Source: Bacillaceae bacterium
GTDB lineage: Bacteria > Bacillota > Bacilli > Bacillales_A > Planococcaceae
Direction of reading: 5' to 3'
DNA: 10,002 nucleotides
NCBI GenBank assembly: GCA_030149685.1
Contig: JASLGI010000126.1
Location: 1-10,002 of the forward strand
Each line of letters starts with the position of its first letter. The first letter of the stretch is position 1. The notes beneath the pieces were generated by a model that was given only the letters and a program-made list of their open reading frames with translations, was not told the origin of the DNA and made no database searches. Positions 1-7,115 of the stretch are shown here, piece after piece. The position numbers and the translations under genes were made by a program.

Positions 1-378
1 AGTTAAGTGACCACCGTGTGATAAGTTCATACCGAGCACTGTATCACCTGGCTCGAGTACTGTGAAGTATACAGCCATATTTGCTTGTGCACCTGAGTGA
101 GGTTGTACGTTCGCATGTTCTGCGCCGAAAATTTCTTTTAAACGGTCGCGTGCGATATCTTCTACGACGTCGACGTGTTCACATCCTCCGTAATAACGTT
201 TCCCTGGATAACCTTCTGCATATTTGTTCGTTAAATATGAACCTTGCGCTTCCATAACAGCTTCTGATACGAAGTTCTCTGAAGCGATAAGTTCGATGTT
301 TGACTGTTGACGACCTTTTTCTGCCATGATCGCCTCGTATACTTTTGCATCTGCGCGTTGTACATTACTTAAATCCAT
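1..378 (-). CDS. glyA: Serine hydroxymethyltransferase (5' part, runs off window)
   Basis: PLP-dependent enzyme of the cytoplasm that interconverts serine plus tetrahydrofolate with glycine plus 5,10-methylene-tetrahydrofolate, the main one-carbon source. Only the first 126 codons are inside the window; the reading frame is open to base 1. Visible family motifs are [12 protein letters not shown] (residues 27-38), [20 protein letters not shown] (51-70), the HSGAQAN cofactor-binding segment (94-100) and SHGGHLT at the edge (120-126). Two in-frame ATGs exist, at 387 and 378. The AAAGGAG ribosome binding site lies only one base from the first, so the ATG at 378, about 10 bases downstream of it, is chosen. 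The gene follows ywlG, as in B. subtilis, but has its own promoter in the 105-base gap. The PLP lysine and C-terminal domain lie outside the window. The family call is very secure. Confidence 0.97.
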   Translation of the reverse strand, partial: MDLSNVQRADAKVYEAIMAEKGRQQSNIELIASENFVSEAVMEAQGSYLTNKYAEGYPGKRYYGGCEHVDVVEDIARDRLKEIFGAEHANVQPHSGAQANMAVYFTVLEPGDTVLGMNLSHGGHLT

Positions 379-439
379 TTCGTTCATTCTCCTTTACGTT
401 TCTATGTTGTGGAATGGAAAACTTTCGTGTTCTGACGTA

Positions 440-448
440 ATTGTACCA
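440..448 (-). promoter_or_regulatory. Extended -10 promoter of glyA
   Basis: On the minus strand the sequence reads TGGTACAAT: a 5/6 match to the -10 hexamer (TACAAT, 445-440) preceded by the TGn extension (448-446). No good -35 box lies at 16-18 bases; a TTGATA further up is spaced 22 bases, which is too far. Transcription would start near 433, leaving about 55 bases of leader before the glyA ATG. It lies just past the ywlG stop codon, so glyA can be expressed separately from ywlG. No terminator is visible between the two genes, so readthrough is also likely. Confidence 0.55.
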
Positions 449-483
449 TATTTTAAAGAAAAAACTATATCAAATCGGTGAAA

Positions 484-1032
484 TTACGAACGATACTTTG
501 CTCGAGGTCCTCCAATTAAACGGGGACGTGTCGTTGCGAGCGTCACAATCGCGTCACCAATTTGGCGAACCGACGTCCGAACAGGTACTGCAACTGCTTT
601 TAAATGCATACCGATTAGCGTTTGACCGATATCAATCCCCGCATGAGCAGTAATTTCCTCAACCGTTACAGCATCATCTAAATGCTGATAAGCGTAACTT
701 GCCATCGAACCGCCTGCTTCTCGCACCGGATAAACTGATAATGGCTCATATCCGAACGATTCCGCCGCCTCTTTCTCAATCGTTAAGGCACGGTTAATAT
801 GTTCGCACCCTTGAAACGCTAAATGAATATGATGTTTATCAGCGAACTGTTTGAACGTTTCAAACAATGCTTCCGCTACTTCAGGCGAGCTTGCAGAACC
901 GATTCGTTCACCGATCACTTCCGATGTCGAGCAACCGACGACGAAAAATGTATTCGGGCGAAGTTCTACTTGTTGTTCGAACTCTGCAAGTAGTTGTTCG
1001 AGTTGTAATGTCCACATATGAAGTGCGTCCAT
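484..1032 (-). CDS. ywlG: UPF0340 family protein YwlG (TIGR01440), function unknown
   Basis: A 182-residue soluble protein of the conserved Firmicutes family UPF0340 (B. subtilis YwlG); no reaction has been firmly assigned. Conserved-looking segments are VVGCSTSEVIGERIGS (about residues 31-46), FQGCEHINRAL (73-83), REAGGSMASYAY (104-115) and VPVRTSVRQIG near the C-terminus (149-159). No signal peptide or membrane segment is seen. The ATG at 1032 has an AAGGAG site at the right distance, and that site overlaps the stop codon of rpiB. The gap to rpiB is only 11 bases, so the two are almost certainly co-transcribed and perhaps translationally coupled. The rpiB-ywlG-glyA order matches B. subtilis. 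The family assignment rests on recognising the sequence and its context; its job in the cell remains open. Confidence 0.9.
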   Translation of the reverse strand: MDALHMWTLQLEQLLAEFEQQVELRPNTFFVVGCSTSEVIGERIGSASSPEVAEALFETFKQFADKHHIHLAFQGCEHINRALTIEKEAAESFGYEPLSVYPVREAGGSMASYAYQHLDDAVTVEEITAHAGIDIGQTLIGMHLKAVAVPVRTSVRQIGDAIVTLATTRPRLIGGPRAKYRS

Positions 1033-1043
1033 AAAAACTCTCC

Positions 1044-1496
1044 TTATTTATTCGTATTTTCTTCTTGAATGTCTGTAATTTTGTCGATACGACGTTGGTG
1101 ACGGCCACCTTCAAATTCAGCGGTTAACCACGTTTTCGCGATTTCTTTCGCTAACGCACCACCGACGATACGGCCACCCATTGCTAAAATGTTTGAGTCG
1201 TTATGTTCGCGTGTCGCATGTGCTGTATATACGTCGTGAACGAGTGCACAACGAATGCCGTTTACTTTGTTCGCTGCGATTGACATACCGATTCCTGTTC
1301 CGCAAATTAAAATACCGCGGTCATATTTTCCACTTGCAACACCTTCTGCTACTGGTTTTGCGTAATCTGGGTAATCGACAGAGTCGTCATGGTCTGGACC
1401 TAAGTCAACGTAGTCGAGCTCCATTTCTTCAAGTAATGTAATGATTTCACGGCGTAAATTATTTCCTCCGTGGTCTGATGCAATTGCGATTGTCAT
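1044..1496 (-). CDS. rpiB: Ribose-5-phosphate isomerase B (RpiB/LacA/LacB family)
   Basis: A 150-residue cytoplasmic sugar-phosphate isomerase of the RpiB family, expected to interconvert ribose 5-phosphate and ribulose 5-phosphate in the pentose phosphate pathway. The N-terminal SDHGG (residues 7-11) forms part of the phosphate and sugar site. CGTGIGMSIAANK (65-77) carries the catalytic cysteine Cys65, and HNDSNILAMGGR (98-109) is the other conserved active-site stretch. Length is typical. The ATG at 1496 follows an AGAGGG site at 7 bases. The related LacA/LacB galactose-6-phosphate isomerases are less likely, because no lac genes are nearby and this is the standard ywlF position of Bacillales. 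It is followed after 11 bases by ywlG. Confidence 0.95.
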   Translation of the reverse strand: MTIAIASDHGGNNLRREIITLLEEMELDYVDLGPDHDDSVDYPDYAKPVAEGVASGKYDRGILICGTGIGMSIAANKVNGIRCALVHDVYTAHATREHNDSNILAMGGRIVGGALAKEIAKTWLTAEFEGGRHQRRIDKITDIQEENTNK

Positions 1497-1531
1497 AATA
1501 AGTCCCTCTTTCTATCTCTTTTAATAATCAT

Positions 1532-1540
1532 ATTTTATCA
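1532..1540 (-). promoter_or_regulatory. Possible extended -10 promoter of rpiB-ywlG
   Basis: The 68-base gap after the chemoreceptor gene contains, on the minus strand, TGATAAAAT: a -10-like TAAAAT (1537-1532) with a TGn extension. No convincing -35 hexamer is found at 16-18 bases. A start near 1525 would give a leader of about 30 bases before the rpiB ATG. If active, it would uncouple rpiB-ywlG from ywlE and the chemoreceptor. The gap is AT-rich, so a chance match is possible. Confidence 0.35.
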
Positions 1541-1564
1541 TAGAACGCTTGAAGTCGAAACGAA

Positions 1565-2836
1565 TTACTGTCGAAAGTCGAAACGCTCAACAATTTGTCG
1601 TAATTCATCCGCATCACGTTCGAGTTGTTCTGCACGACGGTTCATTTCCGTCATCGCTTCTCGTTGTTCATTCGTCACATTCGTCACTTGTTCTACGTTC
1701 GCTGCTGTTTCTTCCGCGATTGCTGCGACATGTTGTGCTTGTTCGGACGTCGTTTGAATACTTTGTAATTGGCGTTCAACAACTTCTGTAATATCCATCA
1801 CAGATAATGCCATATTGTTTACTTCGATGCTCGTTTTTCCAAGTACTTCATTCGTTTCTTTTGCGCGTATTTCTTCTTCTTTTGCTCGTATATTTTGTTC
1901 TTTCACTTGTTGAACGATCCCATTTACTTCTTCGTTCACTCGACCGATCATCGCATGAATATTCGTCACCGACTGCGCACTTTGGTCTGCGAGTGCACGA
2001 ATTTCGTTAGCGACGACAGCAAATCCTCGTCCTGCTTCCCCTGCTCGTGCAGCTTCAATCGAAGCGTTCAATGCGAGTAAATTCGTCTGTTCGGCAATAT
2101 GACCGACGACATCGATAATTTCCCCAATATGATGGGCTTCTCGTTGCAATCGTTCCGCCCGTACTTCCGACTGCTCACTGCGCGCAGCGATATCCCCGAT
2201 ACTCGCAACGAGCCGGTCAACCGCTTGAACCGTTTCTTGCAGTAAATGAAAAACTTCTTGCGCTTGATGTCCTGTCGTACGCGCAGCTTCATTCACTTCA
2301 GTCGCATTGTCACGGATGAATTCGAGTTCTTCTGCCGTTTGTTGAATCGCATAAGCTGTCGATTCAGCACCTGCAGCGATTTCTCCTACAGTCGTATTCA
2401 CTTCTTCGCTTTTTTCAGACGTTTCATGAATGCTATCGGTCATACTTTTAGCAGTCGATGTTGTTTGAGCAACACTCCGGTCAATTTGACGGACGATTTG
2501 GCGCAAACTTTCAACGACATGTTGGAACGATTCAGAAACGGCACGAATTTCATCATTCGTCGGAGGTAATTCAACGTCACGTCCGATTTGATGATCAGCG
2601 ACACGTTCGGCCGATTGTTTTAATGTCGAAAGTGGTTTCGTGAAAAACCCACTAAAAATAGCTGCAAAAATACCGGACCAAATAATTCCGAGTCCATATG
2701 TAATGAGTTCAAATGTTACGACATTTGCTCGAGGAAAAAATGTCGGGTGCACCCAGTGGATAAACAGTGCACTCGTTGAATACGTAATGACTGCGAGACT
2801 GACGACAAATAAGACGAGCTTCGTACGAATGTTCAT
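1565..2836 (-). CDS. Methyl-accepting chemotaxis protein with minimal external loop
   Basis: A 423-residue transmembrane chemoreceptor expected to signal to CheA/CheW and so to the flagellar motor. Two hydrophobic helices (about residues 7-29 and 37-62) are separated by only about 8-10 residues, so there is no ligand-binding extracytoplasmic domain. A HAMP domain follows (about 63-116, with KPLSTL and [11 protein letters not shown]), then the long helical MCP signalling domain. Its hairpin tip is intact at 249-267 ([19 protein letters not shown]), the region that contacts CheA/CheW. A possible methylation site is [10 protein letters not shown] (371-380). There is no C-terminal CheR-docking pentapeptide of the NWETF type. 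The ATG overlaps the ywlE stop (ATGA) and has a GGAGG site 7 bases upstream inside ywlE, so the two are translationally coupled. In B. subtilis rpiB follows ywlE directly, so this gene is an insertion. The ligand is unknown; it may sense membrane or cytoplasmic signals. Confidence 0.93.
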   Translation of the reverse strand: MNIRTKLVLFVVSLAVITYSTSALFIHWVHPTFFPRANVVTFELITYGLGIIWSGIFAAIFSGFFTKPLSTLKQSAERVADHQIGRDVELPPTNDEIRAVSESFQHVVESLRQIVRQIDRSVAQTTSTAKSMTDSIHETSEKSEEVNTTVGEIAAGAESTAYAIQQTAEELEFIRDNATEVNEAARTTGHQAQEVFHLLQETVQAVDRLVASIGDIAARSEQSEVRAERLQREAHHIGEIIDVVGHIAEQTNLLALNASIEAARAGEAGRGFAVVANEIRALADQSAQSVTNIHAMIGRVNEEVNGIVQQVKEQNIRAKEEEIRAKETNEVLGKTSIEVNNMALSVMDITEVVERQLQSIQTTSEQAQHVAAIAEETAANVEQVTNVTNEQREAMTEMNRRAEQLERDADELRQIVERFDFRQ

Positions 2837-3279
2837 TCTTTTTCCTCCTCTTGTAATTGATCGATCAATCGGTCAATCAATTGTTGTAACTCTCGAAACG
2901 TCGCTTCATAGTGTGTAAGCGAACCTCCGAACGGATCTGCAACATTCAATGTCTCTTCTCCGACGAATCGTTTCAACGTCATCACTTTTTCTTTACTTTC
3001 AGGAAATGCTTGGTGAAGTAACTGTTCATGCGACGTTGTCATCGTCAAAATGAGATCTGCCCATTCGACATCTTCCTCTGTCAATGCATGAGATTCTGCA
3101 GTATGAGGAAGTTTATGACGTGTGACAAGTGTTTTTGCATGTTCTGACATCGGTAATCCGTCGACTGTCATTAAACCAGCTGAACGAACGTGCATATGAG
3201 GTAACTGTTTTGCTCGTAATAACGCTTCAGCCATCGGACTACGACACGTATTTCCTGAACAAACAAAATAAATATTCAT
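2833..3279 (-). CDS. ywlE: Low-molecular-weight phosphatase, probable protein arginine phosphatase YwlE
   Basis: A 148-residue cytoplasmic phosphatase of the low-molecular-weight protein tyrosine phosphatase fold. The P-loop CSGNTCRS (residues 7-14) supplies the nucleophile Cys7 and Arg13 in the CX5R motif. The general acid lies in DPFGGS (115-120, Asp115). Thr11 sits at the position that in B. subtilis YwlE gives preference for phosphoarginine, where tyrosine phosphatases carry a bulkier isoleucine. The likely role is therefore removal of arginine phosphates added by the McsB kinase, in protein quality control and stress response. The ATG at 3279 has a modest AGGTGATGG site. The gene is first after a terminator, and its last four bases overlap the start of a chemoreceptor gene. 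Arginine-phosphatase specificity is inferred from Thr11 and homology; the phosphatase family itself is certain. Confidence 0.94.
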   Translation of the reverse strand: MNIYFVCSGNTCRSPMAEALLRAKQLPHMHVRSAGLMTVDGLPMSEHAKTLVTRHKLPHTAESHALTEEDVEWADLILTMTTSHEQLLHQAFPESKEKVMTLKRFVGEETLNVADPFGGSLTHYEATFRELQQLIDRLIDQLQEEEKE

Positions 3280-3343
3280 TCCATCACCTACTTTCCTTCA
3301 CAATATCGAATTTTTAGGAAAAAAGAAATGTTTTTCTTAAAAC

Positions 3344-3352
3344 TTATCCACA
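3344..3352 (+). promoter_or_regulatory. DnaA box (perfect consensus TTATCCACA)
   Basis: The plus strand carries TTATCCACA, a perfect match to the consensus bacterial DnaA-binding 9-mer (TTATNCACA), in the gap between sua5 and ywlE. A second 8/9 match in the same orientation begins 41 bases further on. DnaA boxes outside oriC can act as transcription-regulating or titration sites. Whether DnaA binds here is unproven, but both matches lie in non-coding DNA just upstream of the ywlE-chemoreceptor pair. Confidence 0.45.
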
Positions 3353-3384
3353 ATTGTCGAAAGTTTTGCTCGCTTTTTGGAAAG

Positions 3385-3393
3385 TTATCCACT
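3385..3393 (+). promoter_or_regulatory. DnaA-box-like site (TTATCCACT, one mismatch)
   Basis: TTATCCACT differs from the consensus DnaA box only at the last base. It lies 41 bases from the perfect box, in the same orientation, roughly four helical turns away and so on the same face of the DNA. It falls between the sua5 terminator and ywlE. Binding is inferred from sequence only. Confidence 0.35.
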
Positions 3394-3401
3394 GTTTTTA
3401 T

Positions 3402-3445
3402 GAGAAAAGCCACCGTCTGTGAAACAAACGCATGGCTTTTTTCTC
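3402..3445 (-). terminator. Intrinsic terminator of the prfA-prmC-sua5 unit (possibly bidirectional)
   Basis: A long hairpin begins at the sua5 stop codon. The base pairs GAG...CTC and AAAAGCCA/TGGCTTTT, interrupted by a two-base bulge. The apex adds CGTTTG/CAGACG around a TTTCA loop. On the minus strand the stem ends in TGGCTTTTCTCAT, a short U-run preceded by an A-run. On the plus strand it is followed by T-runs as well, so the structure could work in both directions. It separates sua5 from ywlE. Confidence 0.75.
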
Positions 3446-4484
3446 ATTTTTTGGTTGTTTCATCGTAACGACGTCCACCTGATGCTTTCATCATCCGGTT
3501 CATCACCGCTGTCCCGATACCTTCGAGATCAGTTTCTACAGATAAGATTAGATCTGCGTCGGTTAAATCACATTGACGGAGCGCCCGATATAAGTTCGCT
3601 GCAATTTGCTCTTTATCGTCGATCGAACCGACAGAAAAATACCAGTCGGCATCGAATGTAAACAATTCTTCAGGACCTACGACTGCTACTTCTTGTCCTT
3701 TTTCATGAATCGATGCGATCGCTTGAGCGATTTTCTCCTCATCGGGCTCAATAACAAAAAGTGGCGCTTCCGGTGCGTAATGCATATATTTCATACCGGG
3801 AGCTCGTGGTGCCTGATCTTTTTTCACTAAAATATCATCTTTCACCGGTCCGATGACGCGCTCAATTTGTTCTTTCGTGACTGTTCCCGGACGAAGAATC
3901 GTCGCTGGGCTTGTCGTTAAGTCTATAACCGTCGATTCAACACCGACATCGGTCGGTCCTCCATCAATAATGAATGGAATCCGTCCTTCTAAATCATTGT
4001 ATACGTGCTCCGCTGTTGTCGGACTCGGTTTCCCACTGCGGTTTGCACTCGGTGCTGCCACCGGCTCTTGCAATTGTCGAAGCATCGCAAGTGCGACTGG
4101 ATGATTCGGCATACGAATGCCAATTGTTTCCATTCCTGGTGTGACACTCGGCGCAACAGCACCATCTTTTTTATATAAAATCAATGTTAGTGGCCCCGGC
4201 CAAAACGCATCCATTAACTGATACGCTTCTTCTGGCACACTAACAGCAAGTGCTTCTACTTGTTCTGGGTCGTAAATATGAACGATGAGTGGGTTATCAG
4301 ACGGACGACCTTTCGCTTGAAAAATCTTTTGCACCGCTTCTTCATTCGATGCAATAGCACCTAAGCCGTAAACTGTTTCTGTCGGAAAAGCGACGACATC
4401 TCCTGTGCGGAAATGCTCCAACGCTTCCGTAAAAAACCGACATTCTGCCCCGTCTCGTTCATACGTTTCAATCATCGTATCCAA
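3444..4484 (-). CDS. ywlC: Threonylcarbamoyl-AMP synthase (Sua5/YwlC)
   Basis: A 346-residue cytoplasmic enzyme that makes threonylcarbamoyl-AMP from threonine, bicarbonate and ATP, the first step of t6A37 modification of ANN-decoding tRNAs. The N-terminal YrdC domain (about residues 14-205) contains PTETVYGLG (34-42) and the KxR...SxN signature: Lys58, Arg60 in AKGRPSDNPL, and Ser146, Asn148 in APSANRSGKPSPT. The linker and C-terminal Sua5 domain follow, with RAPGMKYMHYAPEAPL (227-242). Length fits the long Sua5 form rather than the short TsaC form. The best start is a TTG at 4484, 6 bases after AGGAGG; the next ATG, three codons in (4475), would sit 15 bases away. The gene follows prmC by 15 bases and so belongs to the prfA operon. 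In B. subtilis several genes, including spoIIR, lie between them; here none do. Confidence 0.95.
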   Translation of the reverse strand: MDTMIETYERDGAECRFFTEALEHFRTGDVVAFPTETVYGLGAIASNEEAVQKIFQAKGRPSDNPLIVHIYDPEQVEALAVSVPEEAYQLMDAFWPGPLTLILYKKDGAVAPSVTPGMETIGIRMPNHPVALAMLRQLQEPVAAPSANRSGKPSPTTAEHVYNDLEGRIPFIIDGGPTDVGVESTVIDLTTSPATILRPGTVTKEQIERVIGPVKDDILVKKDQAPRAPGMKYMHYAPEAPLFVIEPDEEKIAQAIASIHEKGQEVAVVGPEELFTFDADWYFSVGSIDDKEQIAANLYRALRQCDLTDADLILSVETDLEGIGTAVMNRMMKASGGRRYDETTKK

Positions 4485-4499
4485 TTGATCCCTCCTCTG

Positions 4500-5342
4500 T
4501 TAAAAATGAACCGCTATCCAACGATCGTGACCGTAAATATCGCGATGTGCTCGCACAGTCGCATGTGGCCATGCCCGTTGAAACATCGTACACACAGCTT
4601 CTTTTTGTGCATAACCTATTTCAACGACGAGTAATGAACCTTCTTTCACATAGAAATGAGCCGTTTCTGCTAAATGACGATAAAAAGCGAGCCCTTCTTC
4701 TTCAGCGAAAAGAGCGAGATGTGGTTCGTATTGAATCGCACTTTTACTCATCACTTTCTTTTCGTCATGAGCGATGTACGGAGGGTTGGAAATAATGACA
4801 TCATACGTACCACTTAATGCGTTCGTTCCATCTCCGTGAATGAAAGTGACAGGGGAAATGAGCGCTCGCGCATTTTGTTGCGCGACTTCTAACGCATCGA
4901 GTGATACGTCGGTCGCTTCGACACGTAAAGAAGGGCACTCTAATTGCAAAGTAATCGCAATGACGCCGCTTCCTGTACCAATATCAACGATACGCGCTTG
5001 GAAGTCACCTTTTTCTTTCAACCAATTCAATGTGAAGTCGACCATCTCTTCTGTCTCAGGACGTGGAATTAATACGCGTCGGTCGACATAATACGTCCGT
5101 CCGAAAAACTCCACTTGTTTCGCAATATATTGAAACGGTTCTCCATCGATCAATCGCTGCGAAAAACTCTTCAACAAGTGTTCTTTCTCTTTTGGAAAAT
5201 CATCATGTAACCGTAACGTCCATTCTGTAAAAGAAAAATCTAACACTTCACGCATCATTTGCTCAGCAACATATCGTTCAATGCCGTGCGTATCAAATAG
5301 TCGCTCGTACGACTTCCACACGTCATAAATCGATTTAGTCAT
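4500..5342 (-). CDS. prmC: Release factor N5-glutamine methyltransferase PrmC
   Basis: A 280-residue SAM-dependent methyltransferase that methylates the glutamine of the GGQ motif of release factors, raising termination efficiency. An N-terminal helical domain (about residues 1-75) recognises the release factor. The Rossmann domain follows, with the PrmC hallmark LIPRPETE (91-98), the SAM-binding [12 protein letters not shown] (119-130), and the catalytic NPPY (186-189) that holds the substrate amide. The start codon at 5342 lies inside the end of prfA, overlapping it by 8 bases. Only a weak upstream binding site is seen, so translation is probably coupled to prfA, which encodes its substrate. 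Length is typical and the call is secure. Confidence 0.96.
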   Translation of the reverse strand: MTKSIYDVWKSYERLFDTHGIERYVAEQMMREVLDFSFTEWTLRLHDDFPKEKEHLLKSFSQRLIDGEPFQYIAKQVEFFGRTYYVDRRVLIPRPETEEMVDFTLNWLKEKGDFQARIVDIGTGSGVIAITLQLECPSLRVEATDVSLDALEVAQQNARALISPVTFIHGDGTNALSGTYDVIISNPPYIAHDEKKVMSKSAIQYEPHLALFAEEEGLAFYRHLAETAHFYVKEGSLLVVEIGYAQKEAVCTMFQRAWPHATVRAHRDIYGHDRWIAVHF

Positions 5343-6414
5343 TTCGATTTAAACTTTCCAGTCGTTCGGTTTGCTCCTCAACGATCAATGCTTCAACAAT
5401 TTCATCTAAGTCTCCGTCAATAATCGCATCGAGCTTTTGAAGTGTTAAATTAATACGGTGATCGGTCACACGGCTTTGTGGATAATTGTACGTACGAATT
5501 CGTTCCGAGCGGTCTCCAGTACCGACTGCTGATTTTCGTTGTTCCGCATATTCTGCTTCTGCCTCTTCTTGTGCAGCCGCATAGACACGTGCTTTCAATA
5601 CTTTCATCGCTTTTTCACGGTTTTTAATTTGAGACTTTTCATCTTGCATCGCCACCATAATGCCTGTCGGTAAGTGAACGATACGAACCGCCGAATCCGT
5701 CGTGTTGACGTGCTGTCCACCGGCTCCGCTTGAACGATACGTATCAATTTTTAAGTCTTCATTGCGAATATCGACATCGACATCTTCGACTTCAGGTAAT
5801 ACTGCGACAGTTGCTGTCGACGTATGTACACGTCCGCCTGACTCTGTTTTCGGTACACGTTGTACGCGGTGTGCGCCATTTTCAAATTTCAAACGAGAGT
5901 AAGCACCTTTTCCTTTGATCATAAAGACGACTTCTTTAAATCCACCAAGTTCTGTCGGTGAAGCGCTCATCGTCTCTGTTTTCCATCCTTTACTTTCTGC
6001 ATAACGGCTGTACATACGATAAAGATCTCCAGCAAAAAGTGCCGCTTCATCTCCACCTGCTGCTCCGCGAATTTCGATAATAACGTTTTTATCGTCATTC
6101 GGATCTTTCGGAATGAGAAGTCGCGTCAATTCTTCTTCCATCTGTTCGAGTGATTCTTCTAATTCGGATACTTCCATTTTAACGAGTTCGCGCATCTCTT
6201 CATCGAGAGAAGAATCTTCTAACATCGGACGCGTCTCTTCATATTGTTCTTTTTTCTCTTTATATTCACGATAAACAGTGACCGTTTCTGACAAATCGGC
6301 ATGTTCGATCGAATATTGGCGTAATTTTTCTACATCAGCCATCACTTCCGGGTCGCTAAGCAACTCATTTAAATGATTGTAGCGATCTTCTACTGCTTGT
6401 AATTTATCAAACAT
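5335..6414 (-). CDS. prfA: Peptide chain release factor 1
   Basis: A 359-residue class I release factor that reads UAA and UAG stop codons and triggers peptidyl-tRNA hydrolysis on the ribosome. It has an N-terminal helical domain. The RF1 codon-reading tripeptide of the PxT type is PKT (residues 188-190, in [14 protein letters not shown]); RF2 would have SPF, so this is RF1. The catalytic GGQ lies at 232-234 ([18 protein letters not shown]). The ATG at 6414 is preceded by AGGAG at 6 bases. A promoter lies immediately upstream, abutting the end of tdk. Its neighbour prmC overlaps it by 8 bases and modifies its GGQ glutamine, a pairing conserved across bacteria. Length is normal and nothing is missing. 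Confidence 0.98.
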   Translation of the reverse strand: MFDKLQAVEDRYNHLNELLSDPEVMADVEKLRQYSIEHADLSETVTVYREYKEKKEQYEETRPMLEDSSLDEEMRELVKMEVSELEESLEQMEEELTRLLIPKDPNDDKNVIIEIRGAAGGDEAALFAGDLYRMYSRYAESKGWKTETMSASPTELGGFKEVVFMIKGKGAYSRLKFENGAHRVQRVPKTESGGRVHTSTATVAVLPEVEDVDVDIRNEDLKIDTYRSSGAGGQHVNTTDSAVRIVHLPTGIMVAMQDEKSQIKNREKAMKVLKARVYAAAQEEAEAEYAEQRKSAVGTGDRSERIRTYNYPQSRVTDHRINLTLQKLDAIIDGDLDEIVEALIVEEQTERLESLNRND

Positions 6415-6449
6415 TTTTTCTCCTACTTCCTTTTAGTTCAATTTCTTCT

Positions 6450-6478
6450 ATTGTACGAAATGGATACTCTAGTTGCAA
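6450..6478 (-). promoter_or_regulatory. Sigma-A type promoter of prfA-prmC-sua5
   Basis: On the minus strand TTGCAA (6478-6473, 4/6 match to the -35 box) is followed after exactly 17 bases by TACAAT (6455-6450, 5/6 match to the -10 box). The -35 box directly abuts the tdk stop codon. Transcription would start near 6443, giving a leader of about 29 bases before the prfA ATG. This supports a separate prfA-prmC-sua5 transcription unit ending at the hairpin near 3402-3445. Confidence 0.65.
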
Positions 6479-7054
6479 TTATCGACGTACTTCATGATGG
6501 TGACGACATCTCGCTTCATACGCTTCTGTTGCTCCAATTAAGACTGTCGGTTCATCGACATGTGCGGGAATGCCGTTAACGAGTCGTTGTGTTCGTGTTG
6601 CTCGATGCCCACAAACGGCACAAACAGCGTGTAATTTTGTCACATATTCAGCAATTGCTAAGACGTGAGGCATCGGATGAAAAGGTTCCCCTCGGAAGTC
6701 TTGGTCGAGTCCTGCAATAATGACACGATATCCTTCATCTGCCCATTCGCCAATAATTGTCGTTAATGTATGGTCAAAAAATTGCGCCTCATCAATCGCA
6801 ATCACATCGATATGTTCAGGAATATGGCGGAGCATTTCAGATGCGGTAAGAACCGAAATCGCATGAAGAGAACGTCCGTCATGACTAGCGATCGCTTCTT
6901 TTTTGTATCGATCGTCTAATGCCGGTTTAAAAACGATCGCTCGTTGTCCAGCAATCATCGTCCGTCGGAGACGTCGCATAAGCTCCTCTGATTTTCCTGA
7001 AAACATACTTCCTGTAATCACTTCAATCCAACCACGTTGCATCGATATATCCAC
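6479..7054 (-). CDS. tdk: Thymidine kinase (type II, zinc-containing)
   Basis: A 191-residue cytoplasmic nucleoside kinase that phosphorylates thymidine with ATP in pyrimidine salvage. The P-loop is GSMFSGKS (residues 15-22). AIDEAQFF (86-93) contains the Walker-B-like acid and the likely catalytic base Glu89. The zinc lasso ligands are Cys145 and Cys148 (CAVC), Cys183 and His186 (CRHH), with TRTQRLVNG between them. The best start is a GTG at 7054, 7 bases after GGAGG; the next in-frame ATG (7042) would be 19 bases away. The terminator hairpin of rpmE lies just upstream, so expression probably depends on readthrough from the rpmE promoter. The rpmE-tdk-prfA order matches B. subtilis. Confidence 0.96.
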   Translation of the reverse strand: MDISMQRGWIEVITGSMFSGKSEELMRRLRRTMIAGQRAIVFKPALDDRYKKEAIASHDGRSLHAISVLTASEMLRHIPEHIDVIAIDEAQFFDHTLTTIIGEWADEGYRVIIAGLDQDFRGEPFHPMPHVLAIAEYVTKLHAVCAVCGHRATRTQRLVNGIPAHVDEPTVLIGATEAYEARCRHHHEVRR

Positions 7055-7078
7055 AACGATTCCTCCTTAAACGGAAAA

Positions 7079-7104
7079 TACCCGTCGGTTTGCACCAACG
7101 GGTA
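7079..7104 (-). terminator. Intrinsic hairpin between rpmE and tdk
   Basis: An 11-bp stem (TACCCGTTGGT paired with ACCGACGGGTA, one G-U pair) with a GCAA tetraloop is followed on the minus strand by TTTTCCGTTT and preceded by an A-run. It looks like a terminator for rpmE. The U-run is short, and the tdk ribosome binding site starts about 12 bases further, so partial readthrough (attenuation) into tdk is likely. Confidence 0.75.
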
Positions 7105-7115
7105 ATTTTTTCCTC

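Noticed and set aside
398..425. Possible PurR binding site (PurBox) in the glyA leader, suggested by a CGAA core with AT-rich flanks.
   Set aside because: Only one CGAA core near AACACGAAAGTT is seen and the flanking bases do not fit the known B. subtilis PurBox pattern, which also needs a second copy.
441..653. Plus-strand open frame of 70 codons.
   Set aside because: It lies opposite the glyA promoter and the end of ywlG, has no ribosome binding site, and its protein resembles no known family; it is a shadow of ywlG.
1555..1588. Short direct repeat GTCGAAACG at the end of the chemoreceptor gene.
   Set aside because: Two copies of nine bases, one in coding sequence and one just after it, with no further copies nearby; probably chance.
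3280..3340. Possible promoter of ywlE (TATTGT on the minus strand as a -10).
   Set aside because: The match is only 4/6 and no -35 element is found at the right distance, so it is too weak to list as a feature.
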